Shown in pieces: positions 1 through 6,556 of a stretch of 64,000 nucleotides of DNA. Origin of the DNA: Actinoallomurus sp050942425 (GTDB lineage: Bacteria; Actinomycetota; Actinomycetes; Streptosporangiales; Streptosporangiaceae); the NCBI RefSeq assembly GCF_050942425.1, contig NZ_CP192063.1, positions 5,022,001-5,086,000 of the forward strand, in the 5' to 3' direction. The translations under genes were made by a program, and so were the position numbers. Position 1 is the stretch's first letter, and every line of letters starts with the position of its first letter. The notes beneath the pieces were generated by a model. It made no database searches. It was not told where the DNA came from and saw only the letters and a program-made list of their open reading frames with translations.

Positions 1-554
1 CCGAGTTGCTCGCCGAGGTCGTGGAGACGGTCGGCGGCGAGGAGGTCCTGGAGCGGCTGGCGCGGGCCCACGGCCGGTCCGCCGGAGCCGCACGGCCCGA
101 GACCGTACGAGCCGAAAGGGCCACCGGGGCCACGCACGCCGAAGGGACCGCCGAGGCGGTACGAGCCGCTGGGGCTGCCGGGACCGCACATGCCGAAGGA
201 GCTGCCGGGACCGTACGAGCCGATGGGGCTGCCTGGACCGCGCACGCCGACGGACCGGCTGAGAACGGCGCGGGCGCGGCTCCGGACGGGGCCGGGAACG
301 AGATGGGCGACCGGGTGGAGGGCGCGCTGGCGGCCCGGGGCTATGAGCCGTACCGCGAGGGCGAGCAGGTGCGCCTGCGCAACTGCCCGTTCCACGCGCT
401 GGCGGTGGAGTTCCCGCCTCTCGTCTGCGGAATGAACCTGGCGCTGCTGGAGGGCCTCCTGGAGGGCCTGGGGCCGACGGGGATGGCGGCGCGCATGGAT
501 CCGCGGCCGGGGGAGTGCTGTGTGGTGCTGGCTTCTAAAAATAATGACAGTTGA
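1..554 (+). CDS. ArsR/COG2345-like transcriptional regulator, 5'-truncated by window edge
   Basis: The 3' part of a regulator gene whose start lies before the window. The C-terminal part (from about position 360) reads NCPFH, LVCGMN and RMDPRPGECCVVL. This Cys/His pattern is the conserved effector or metal-binding end of predicted ArsR-like helix-turn-helix regulators (COG2345). The winged helix itself must lie upstream and is not seen. Between the GGEEVLERLARAHG helix and the C-terminal domain sits a low-complexity Ala/Gly-rich linker made of three tandem 18-residue units (99-260), which is unusual for the family. The reading frame is open throughout and stops with TGA at 552-554, after a short AT-rich tail. 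The family assignment rests on the C-terminal motif only. Confidence 0.75.
   Translation, partial: ELLAEVVETVGGEEVLERLARAHGRSAGAARPETVRAERATGATHAEGTAEAVRAAGAAGTAHAEGAAGTVRADGAAWTAHADGPAENGAGAAPDGAGNEMGDRVEGALAARGYEPYREGEQVRLRNCPFHALAVEFPPLVCGMNLALLEGLLEGLGPTGMAARMDPRPGECCVVLASKNNDS
99..260 (+). repeat. Three 54-bp in-frame tandem repeats (18-residue units)
   Basis: Units run 99-152, 153-206 and 207-260. Each encodes a variant of (E/G)(T/A)VRA...GA..TAHA(E/D)G.A. The DNA core GGTACGAGCCG or CGTACGAGCCG recurs once per unit. The length is exactly 54 bp each time, so copy-number change would keep the frame of the regulator gene. Confidence 0.9.
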
Positions 555-587
555 CATAGATTGCCGAGCGATGGTCTGCTGGCGACC

Positions 588-1052
588 ATGACCGACCACC
601 ACCTGGCCCAGCTCAACGTGGCCCGGCTCCGCGCGCCCCTCGACGCTCCGGCGATGGCCGAGTTCCTGAGCCTCTTCAAGCCCATCAACGCCCTGGCCGA
701 CTCGGCGCCGGGGTTCGTCTGGCGGCTGACCGACGGCGAGGCCGACGACGCGACGAGCATCCGGCCCTACGGGGACGATGTGATCATCAACATGTCGGTG
801 TGGGAGTCGCGGGAGGCGCTGTGGGACTTCGCCTACCGGTCGGCCCACCTCGACGTGCTGCGGCGGCGCCGCGAGTGGTCCCTGCGCATGGCGGAGCCGT
901 ACATCGTGCTGTGGTGGGTTCCGGCGGGCCGGATCCCGGCGGTGGAGGAGGCGCGGGAGCGGCTCGAGCGGGTGCGCCGTGACGGTCCCGGCCCGGCGGC
1001 GTTCACGTTCCGGCAGATGTACGACCCGGTCGGCCACCTCGTCGAAATGTGA
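588..1052 (+). CDS. DUF3291 domain protein
   Basis: 154 residues. It has the DUF3291 layout: an N-terminal QLNVARLRAPLD strand, a central SVWESREALWDFAYRSAH core and the WWVPAGRIPAVEEA segment. The family is related in fold to antibiotic-biosynthesis monooxygenase/dimeric alpha-beta barrel proteins, but its function is unknown. ATG at 588 is chosen over an in-frame TTG at 561, because the family begins just before QLNVARL. The gene follows the ArsR-like regulator by 33 bp on the same strand, so it may be regulated with it. A TTGACA hexamer at 551-556 overlaps the upstream stop codon and could be a -35 box, but no good -10 is seen. Confidence 0.8.
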   Translation: MTDHHLAQLNVARLRAPLDAPAMAEFLSLFKPINALADSAPGFVWRLTDGEADDATSIRPYGDDVIINMSVWESREALWDFAYRSAHLDVLRRRREWSLRMAEPYIVLWWVPAGRIPAVEEARERLERVRRDGPGPAAFTFRQMYDPVGHLVEM

Positions 1053-1107
1053 TCTACAGCGTAAAGGCCATCACGGAAATCCCGATGTGACGGCCCGGCC
1101 GTGCGGC

Positions 1108-1135
1108 AGACGCCGGAGCGCATGCTCCGGCGTCT
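1108..1135. terminator. Bidirectional hairpin terminator
   Basis: Perfect 12-bp stem (AGACGCCGGAGC with GCTCCGGCGTCT) around a GCAT loop, followed by TTGTG. It sits between the convergent DUF3291 gene (stop 1052) and the small secreted-protein gene (stop 1154). Confidence 0.85.
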
Positions 1136-1153
1136 TTGTGCTCTGTTGCCGTT

Positions 1154-1588
1154 TCACCATCCATGGGAGACCGCGACGTTGGTGTTCGCGTTACTGATCC
1201 CGAAATTGTTGGACACCACATTGACGTTACGGTTTGCATTCCCGTCGAAGCCGCCGAAACCGCCGTCGCCGAAACCGTCGTCGCGGAAGCCCGCATCGTG
1301 GAAGCCGCCAGGGCGGAAGCCGAATTCGTGGAAGCCTCCGAAGTGCCGGAAGTGGTGACGCGGGAAGAAGAAGCCGTGGTGACGGAAGTGGCGATGGTGC
1401 CGGAAGTGGCGGTGGCGCCACCACCAGCCGTCGCCGTACGGCGCGCTCGCGCTCACCTGGGCCGCGACGGCGCTGACGTGCGTCGGTGCCGCGATGCTCT
1501 GGGCGGACGCGGGCGAGGTCATGAAGAGCGTGCCGGCCGTCGTGGCGATCGCCGCCAGGCCGACAGAGGCGTTGATCCTGCTGGGCAC
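1154..1588 (-). CDS. Small secreted His/Phe/Gly-rich protein
   Basis: 144 residues from GTG at 1588, with a good GAGGAG ribosome site just upstream. Residues 1-30 are a signal peptide ending ...TSPASAQS. The mature part starts with an unremarkable Ala/Ser/Val stretch. It then becomes a His/Arg/Phe-rich segment (WWWRHRHFRHH...) and a Gly/Phe/Asp segment, and ends with an Asn/Val-rich tail (NANRNVNVVSNN). No catalytic motif is visible. The dense His clusters could bind metal, but that is inference. It resembles the other small secreted protein at 54235-54549 in build: signal peptide, aromatic/His block, Asn-rich end. An upstream in-frame ATG (1720) would precede the signal peptide and is not used. 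Confidence 0.75.
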   Translation of the reverse strand: MPSRINASVGLAAIATTAGTLFMTSPASAQSIAAPTHVSAVAAQVSASAPYGDGWWWRHRHFRHHRHFRHHGFFFPRHHFRHFGGFHEFGFRPGGFHDAGFRDDGFGDGGFGGFDGNANRNVNVVSNNFGISNANTNVAVSHGW

Positions 1589-1770
1589 GGTGTTCTCCTC
1601 GCTGCCGGAAAAGCGGGAAGGCCGGTAGAGATATGCTCCTCTCCTGAGATATGGCCTTCGACTTCCAGCATCCTCCGGTGCTGTACCGGTAAAACAATCA
1701 AACGGTAATGAGAAGGACATTTCCGTGCGGCTTGGGCGATTCTCGACTTAGGATCTATGCCGTAAAGGCG

Positions 1771-2838
1771 TCACCTTAGGAGATTTGCGACATGGCGGCC
1801 GGCGGCGGCGACGGCCAGGAACCCCGCGCGGTCCTCGTCCAGGCCCCGGCCCATGGTCGACACCCGCACCGGCGAGTCGCGCACCGCTTCGTCGAGGCCG
1901 TCCACGGGCACGGTGACGAGCTCGTGCCGCTCGCCGAGCGGCTTCGCCTCGGCCCGCACCCGGTCCCCGAACGCGCCCGGCAGATCCGGCACGACCACCT
2001 GAGCCCGGGCCAGCGCGACGCGGCCGTAGGCGGTCAGGCTGTGGTGGGAGATCCCTCGGTGGCGCTCGCGGGCGTCCGCCTCGCTGACCCGCAGGGACGC
2101 GACGGGGCGGCCCTCCAGGACGGCGGCGGCGTTCACCGCTTCACCCGCCGACACGCCCGAGAAGCCCCACCGCGTGCCCGTGCCGAGGTTGCCGGGGCCC
2201 TGCGCGACGATCGCCACCTCGGCGTCCAGCACCAGCCGCGCGGCGAGCAGGCCGGTGTGCAGGGTCACGGCCTCCAGGTCCCCGCCGAACGCCTGGCCGA
2301 CGGTCACCGTCGCGGCCAGCGCCCCGGCCTCGCGCAGCGCCGCGATCGTCCGGGAGAACCAGGCGGGCAGCGCGCCGCCGTCCGGCATGACGTAGACGAC
2401 GCGGGTGCCGGGGCGGTCCAGGTGCAGTCCCGCGATGATCGCCGGCAGCGCCGAGTGCAGGTCGGCGACGACGACCGGCATGCCGCCGACCGACTCGGCG
2501 TCGCGCAGGACCTCGTGGTGCGCGGAGTCCTGCTCGTCCGCGCCGAGCACCGTGGCCTGCAGCGGGGTGTAGCGTGCCTTGACCAGATGGCCTGGACCGG
2601 ACGGATCGGGCGGGAAACGGTCGGGTACCGCCACCACCATCGCGTACCCTCCGGTGCCAAGCCCCATCGCGAGCGCCGTCGTGTTCAGCAGCACGACGTC
2701 GCCCGGGTGGGGCCGTCCCACCAGCGCCGGATAGGCCAGGGCGCGGGCTTCGCCGTCGTCGATCGTGACGTCGAGTTCGACCGCTCCGGGCCATTCGCGG
2801 CGTATCTTGACAACCGTGCCTTTGCGCCATCGGATCAC
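1771..2838 (-). CDS. DUF3866 family protein
   Basis: 355 residues, full length for DUF3866. The N-terminal part (about 1-85) looks like a small beta domain (GTVVKIRREWPGAVELDV, PHPGDVVLLNTTA, GTGGYAMVVAVP). The rest is alpha/beta, with conserved stretches such as VVYVMPDGGALPAWFS, EVAIVAQGPGNLGTGTRWGFSG and RHRGISHHSLTAYGR. The family is widespread in actinobacteria and Gram-positives and has no established function. It is divergent from pafB with only about 50 bp between the starts, so the two share a promoter region. Confidence 0.85.
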   Translation of the reverse strand: MIRWRKGTVVKIRREWPGAVELDVTIDDGEARALAYPALVGRPHPGDVVLLNTTALAMGLGTGGYAMVVAVPDRFPPDPSGPGHLVKARYTPLQATVLGADEQDSAHHEVLRDAESVGGMPVVVADLHSALPAIIAGLHLDRPGTRVVYVMPDGGALPAWFSRTIAALREAGALAATVTVGQAFGGDLEAVTLHTGLLAARLVLDAEVAIVAQGPGNLGTGTRWGFSGVSAGEAVNAAAVLEGRPVASLRVSEADARERHRGISHHSLTAYGRVALARAQVVVPDLPGAFGDRVRAEAKPLGERHELVTVPVDGLDEAVRDSPVRVSTMGRGLDEDRAGFLAVAAAGRHVANLLR

Positions 2839-2888
2839 CCGCCAACGGTAGCGTCGGAGGCCACGGGGACGGGCCAGAAGGAGTGACG

Positions 2889-3833
2889 ATGTCGCGCCGC
2901 AAGACCGAGCGGCTGCTCAATCTCGTGGTGTGCCTGCTGGCCACCCGGCGGTACCTCACCGCGGAGCAGATCCGCCAGGCCGTGCCGGGCTATCCCGGCG
3001 GGGACGAGGCGTTCAAGCGCATGTTCGAGCGCGACAAGGAGGAGCTGCGCGAGCTCGGCATCCCCTTGGAGATGGGCAGCGACGGCGACGAGGAGGCCGG
3101 CTACCGGATCCAGCGCCAGGCGTACGAACTGCCGGAGATCCAGTTCGCCCCCGACGAGGCCGCCGTGCTCGGGCTGGCCGCCCGGGTCTGGCAGCGGGCC
3201 AGCCTGGCCGAGGCGGCCTCCGGGGCCCTGCTGAAACTGCGCGCGGCCGGGATCGACACCGACGAGGCCGCCTCCCTCGGCGTCGAGCCCAGGGTCGGCG
3301 CCGACGAGCCCGCGTTCCCGGCGCTGTGGCGGGCCGTCCGCGACCGCCGGCCGGTCACCTTCGAATACCAGGGCGTCGGGCGCAGCGGCCCGCAGCGGCG
3401 TCACCTGGAGCCGTGGGGCGTGGTCAGCAGGCGCGGTCGCTGGTACGTCGCCGGCCATGACCGGGACCGCGGGGAGACCCGGGTGTTCCGGCTCAGCCGC
3501 ATCAGGGGCGAGGTCGTCGCCGACGGCCCCGCCGGCGCGGTGACGGTCCCGGAGGGCATCGACCTGCGGGAGGTCGTCACCTCGATGGGCGGCCCGGTGC
3601 CCGGGCGGCGCACGGCCACCGTACGGCTGCGGCGCGGCGCGGCGGACGGCATCCGGCGCTGGGCGGCGAACATCCGCCGCGAGGACGACGAATGGGACCT
3701 GGCCGAGCTGACATTCGCCGAGGTCGAGCGGCTCGCCGACTACCTGGCCGGGTTCGCCGACGACGTCGTGGCCGTCGACCCGCCCGACGTACGCGACGCG
3801 ATGATCCAGCACCTGAAGGCGGTGTGCCAGTGA
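2889..3833 (+). CDS. pafB: WYL-domain regulator PafB
   Basis: 314 residues. N-terminal winged helix (about 1-70, KTERLLNLVVCLLATRRYLTAEQI), then a WYL domain (about 135-210, with the RWYVAGHDRDRGETRVFRLSRI core) and the C-terminal WCX extension. PafB and PafC act together as the activator of the RecA-independent DNA damage response in mycobacteria, probably by sensing a ligand through WYL. ATG 2889 is preferred to GTG 2883 because AAGGAG ends about five bases before it. Its last codon overlaps the pafC start (GTGA). The proteasome accessory ligase gene pafA, which lies just upstream in mycobacteria, is not present here. Confidence 0.92.
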   Translation: MSRRKTERLLNLVVCLLATRRYLTAEQIRQAVPGYPGGDEAFKRMFERDKEELRELGIPLEMGSDGDEEAGYRIQRQAYELPEIQFAPDEAAVLGLAARVWQRASLAEAASGALLKLRAAGIDTDEAASLGVEPRVGADEPAFPALWRAVRDRRPVTFEYQGVGRSGPQRRHLEPWGVVSRRGRWYVAGHDRDRGETRVFRLSRIRGEVVADGPAGAVTVPEGIDLREVVTSMGGPVPGRRTATVRLRRGAADGIRRWAANIRREDDEWDLAELTFAEVERLADYLAGFADDVVAVDPPDVRDAMIQHLKAVCQ

Positions 3834-4771
3834 GCTCCTCGGAACGACTGCGGCGGCTGCTGGCGCTGGTCCCGTACGTCATCAACCGCAGCTCGGTCAG
3901 CGTCGAGGAGGCCGCCGCGGCCTTCGGCGTGACCGAGAAGCAGATCATCGACGACCTCAACCTCCTGTGGTGCGTCGAGCTGCGCGCGCCCGACCCGTAC
4001 TGCCCGATCGACCTGTCCTACGAGGGCGGCGAGATCGTGGTGTGCGAGGCGGAGTCGATCAGCCGGCCGCTCCGGCTCGACGTCGACGAGGCCGCCGCCC
4101 TGCTGGTCGCGCTGCGCACGATCGCCGAGATCCCCGAGCACGGCGACGCCGTGAGCCGGCTGATCGCCAAGCTTGAGGAGGCGGCGGGTGCCGCCGCCCG
4201 GCCGAGCAGCCAGGTCGCCGTTGAGCTGGACGTCCACCCGGACGTTCTGGTCCAGGTGCGGTCGGGGCTGGACCAGGGGCGTCGCCTGCGGATGACCTAT
4301 TACGTGCCGGGCCGGGACGAGAACACCGAGCGCGACGTGGACCCGATGCGGCTGCTCATCGTCGACGGCTGGTCCTACCTGGAGGGCTGGTGCCGCCGCG
4401 CCGAGGCGGTGCGCCTGTTCCGCCTGGACCGCATCGTGGATCTGCAGGTCCTCGACGTTCCCGGGAGCATCCCGGACGAGGCCGAGCCGCTCGACCTGGA
4501 CGACGGGCTGTTCCGCCCGTCACCCGAGGACGTGCGGGTGACCTTCGAGCTGTCCCCGGCCGGGCGCTGGGTCGCCGACCACTACCCGTGCGAGAGCGTC
4601 ACCGAGCTCGGGGAGGGCCGGGTCCGCGTGGTGCTGCGCACCCCGGACGTCCGCTGGGTGCGGCGCCTGGCGCTGCGGCTGGCGGGCAGCGGCCGGATCA
4701 CCGAGCCCGTCGACCTGGCCGCCCAGGTCCGCGAAGACGCCGCCCGCGCCCTCAAGCTCTACGACGCGTGA
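3830..4771 (+). CDS. pafC: WYL-domain regulator PafC
   Basis: 313 residues from the GTG that overlaps the pafB stop, so translation is coupled. Winged-helix N-terminus (SSSERLRRLLALVPYVINR...SVEEAAAAFGVTEKQIIDDLNLL), central WYL domain (about 140-215, DPMRLLIVDGWSYLEGWCRRAEAVR) and a C-terminal WCX domain. PafC is the heterodimer partner of PafB in the mycobacterial SOS-independent damage response. The WYL core here reads WSYLEGW rather than WYV, typical of the PafC half. Confidence 0.92.
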   Translation: MSSSERLRRLLALVPYVINRSSVSVEEAAAAFGVTEKQIIDDLNLLWCVELRAPDPYCPIDLSYEGGEIVVCEAESISRPLRLDVDEAAALLVALRTIAEIPEHGDAVSRLIAKLEEAAGAAARPSSQVAVELDVHPDVLVQVRSGLDQGRRLRMTYYVPGRDENTERDVDPMRLLIVDGWSYLEGWCRRAEAVRLFRLDRIVDLQVLDVPGSIPDEAEPLDLDDGLFRPSPEDVRVTFELSPAGRWVADHYPCESVTELGEGRVRVVLRTPDVRWVRRLALRLAGSGRITEPVDLAAQVREDAARALKLYDA

Positions 4772-4932
4772 TCGCACGCCGTGAGCGGCGCGCGTCGTCT
4801 GGACTGAGGAACGGCGGGAGCGAAACGACCAGAGCGTGAGCGGGCGCGTGGGGCGCCCGCGAACCGCGCTCGCGGAGCGAGCGCCATTGAGCAGGGGGAG
4901 ACGTCGCGCCGGTGATTCGCTAGTGTCTGCCT

Positions 4933-5121
4933 GTGCCGTGGATGATGCTTTTCGTCGCGCTGGCCTTCGCCGGGCTGATGGTTCTCGGTGGCTGCGCGAT
5001 CAAGGTGTCGCTCGCGGTGCGTGGTCTCGGCCGTGAACTGCGGCGGACCAGGGAGCGTCTGGAGCCGGAACACGCGAAACTCGCCCGTGAGATGCGGCGT
5101 CTTGAGGGGGCGGGGGAGTGA
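4933..5121 (+). CDS. Small single-span membrane protein upstream of tatA
   Basis: 62 residues. One hydrophobic segment (about 4-26, MMLFVALAFAGLMVLGGCAIKVSLAV), then a charged helix likely to be coiled coil (RELRRTRERLEPEHAKLAREMRRLEG). GTG 4933 or ATG 4942 could start it. It lies 60 bp before tatA on the same strand. Small membrane proteins at this place are common in actinomycetes, but no function is known to me. It could be a Tat or envelope accessory factor; that is inference from position. Confidence 0.65.
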   Translation: MPWMMLFVALAFAGLMVLGGCAIKVSLAVRGLGRELRRTRERLEPEHAKLAREMRRLEGAGE

Positions 5122-5181
5122 GACATCCGGCCCGACGGCGTACGATCGGGTGAGAAAGAGCCACTGCTGAAGAGGACTGAC

Positions 5182-5514
5182 ATGGATCTTGGCCCGTGGG
5201 AAATCGCGATCATCGCGGTCGTCATCCTGGTGCTGTTCGGTTCTGCCAAGCTGCCCCAGGCCGCCCGTTCGCTCGGCCGGTCGATGCGCATCTTCAAGTC
5301 CGAGACCAAGGGCCTGATCAGCGACGACGATGACGAGCCGCGCCCGCAGTCGCAGCCGCAGGACCCGCGTGCCCAGGCTGCACGGCTCCGGGAGCAGGCG
5401 GCGCTGCTCGAGCAGCAGGCTGCCCAGCAGCCGCGGCTGAGCGGTCCGGCTGAGGATGGCACCACGATCAGCGGCGTGCCGCTGTCCCAGACGGAGCACG
5501 GCAAGAAGTCCTGA
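5182..5514 (+). CDS. tatA: Sec-independent translocase subunit TatA
   Basis: 110 residues. A short N-terminal transmembrane helix (about 5-20, PWEIAIIAVVILVLFGSAKLP) is followed by the FGS-K-LP hinge and the amphipathic helix ARSLGRSMRIFKSE. The rest is a long acidic and Gln/Ala-rich cytoplasmic tail (DDDDEPRPQSQ...). TatA forms the pore part of the twin-arginine export system in the inner membrane. It is followed by tatC after 22 bp. TatB is not in the window, which is normal for this locus. Confidence 0.95.
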   Translation: MDLGPWEIAIIAVVILVLFGSAKLPQAARSLGRSMRIFKSETKGLISDDDDEPRPQSQPQDPRAQAARLREQAALLEQQAAQQPRLSGPAEDGTTISGVPLSQTEHGKKS

Positions 5515-5536
5515 CCGACCGCCACAATTAGGGATC

Positions 5537-6391
5537 ATGACGACCAAGCCGTCGCGGAGTGCGAACCCTGATGGGCGCATGCCGCTCATGGAGCACATCC
5601 GCGAACTCCGAAGCCGCCTGCTCAAGGCCATGCTGGCCATTCTCGTGGGCACCGGCATCGGGCTGTGGCAATTCGACCGTGTCTGGAGCTTCCTCCAGCA
5701 GCCGTACTGCCAGCTTCCCCAGCAGAATCGTCTGGGTAAGGGCTGCGGCTTGGTCGTCAACGGCCTGACCGAAGGCTTCTTCCTCAACCTGAAGATCGCG
5801 CTGATCGTCGGCGTGGTGCTCGCCTCGCCGATCTGGCTGTACCAGCTCTGGGCGTTCGTCGCGCCGGGGCTGTATCAGCGCGAGCGTCGCTGGACGTACA
5901 TCTTCCTGACCGCCTCGGTGCCGCTGTTCGTCGGCGGCGCCTTCCTGGCCTACGTCACGCTCGACAAGGGGCTGGGCATCCTGCTCTCCTTTGTCCCGCA
6001 CGGCACGACCGCGCTGGTCACGGTGACGAGCTACCTCGGCTACGCGGTGGCGATGCTCCTGATCTTCGGGGTGACGTTCGAGCTGCCGCTGTTCGTCGTC
6101 ATCCTCAACCTGGCGGGCGTCCTCACGCACGCCCGCATCAAGAAGTCGCGCCGGCTGATCATTTTCGGCCTCTTCGTGTTCGCCGCGGTCGCCACGCCGA
6201 GCCAGGACCCCTTCACGATGCTGGCGCTTGCGCTGCCGACCGTCGTGCTGTTCGAGGTCGCCGAGGTCATCGCCTACATCCATGACCGGCGTAAGGCCGC
6301 CCGGCCCGACCCGTACGCGGACCTGTCCGACGACGAGGCCTCGCCGCTCGACCTGCCGGACGGCGAGATCGAGGACGGCGAGCGCGTCTAG
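5537..6391 (+). CDS. tatC: Sec-independent translocase subunit TatC
   Basis: 284 residues, six transmembrane helices. The family signature is clear: MPLMEHIRELRSRLL at the N-terminus (MxLxxHLxELRxR), then VGVVLASPIWLYQLWAFVAPGL and FTFELP-like GVTFELPLFVVILN. It is the receptor for twin-arginine signal peptides and works with TatA. ATG 5537 fits the family. The stop codon lies at the edge of a long hairpin (6391-6460) that may end the tatA-tatC transcript. Confidence 0.95.
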   Translation: MTTKPSRSANPDGRMPLMEHIRELRSRLLKAMLAILVGTGIGLWQFDRVWSFLQQPYCQLPQQNRLGKGCGLVVNGLTEGFFLNLKIALIVGVVLASPIWLYQLWAFVAPGLYQRERRWTYIFLTASVPLFVGGAFLAYVTLDKGLGILLSFVPHGTTALVTVTSYLGYAVAMLLIFGVTFELPLFVVILNLAGVLTHARIKKSRRLIIFGLFVFAAVATPSQDPFTMLALALPTVVLFEVAEVIAYIHDRRKAARPDPYADLSDDEASPLDLPDGEIEDGERV

Positions 6392-6500
6392 GGCCTGTCT
6401 CGAAGCGCCGCCGTCCTACTGCGCGGCGCTCGCTACGGACCGGGACTTCGAGACGGGCCCTAGGGCCTGTCTCCAGGCCCCGCCGTCCTACCGCACCGAG
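6389..6500. repeat. Imperfect direct repeat containing a long hairpin
   Basis: The tatC stop codon starts a segment TAGGGCCTGTCTC that recurs at 6461-6473. The similarity continues for about 38 bp (both copies hold CGCCGTCCTAC). The first copy forms a 15-bp stem, GGGCCTGTCTCGAAG (6391-6405) with CTTCGAGACGGGCCC (6446-6460), with one G-T pair and a 40-base loop. It could be a terminator for tatC or a remnant of a small repeat element. Confidence 0.6.
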
Positions 6501-6556
6501 CGGCCGATCGCGGGAGCGCAGCCGTTTCGGTCAGCGGTGGTCCGTAGGCTTGACCC

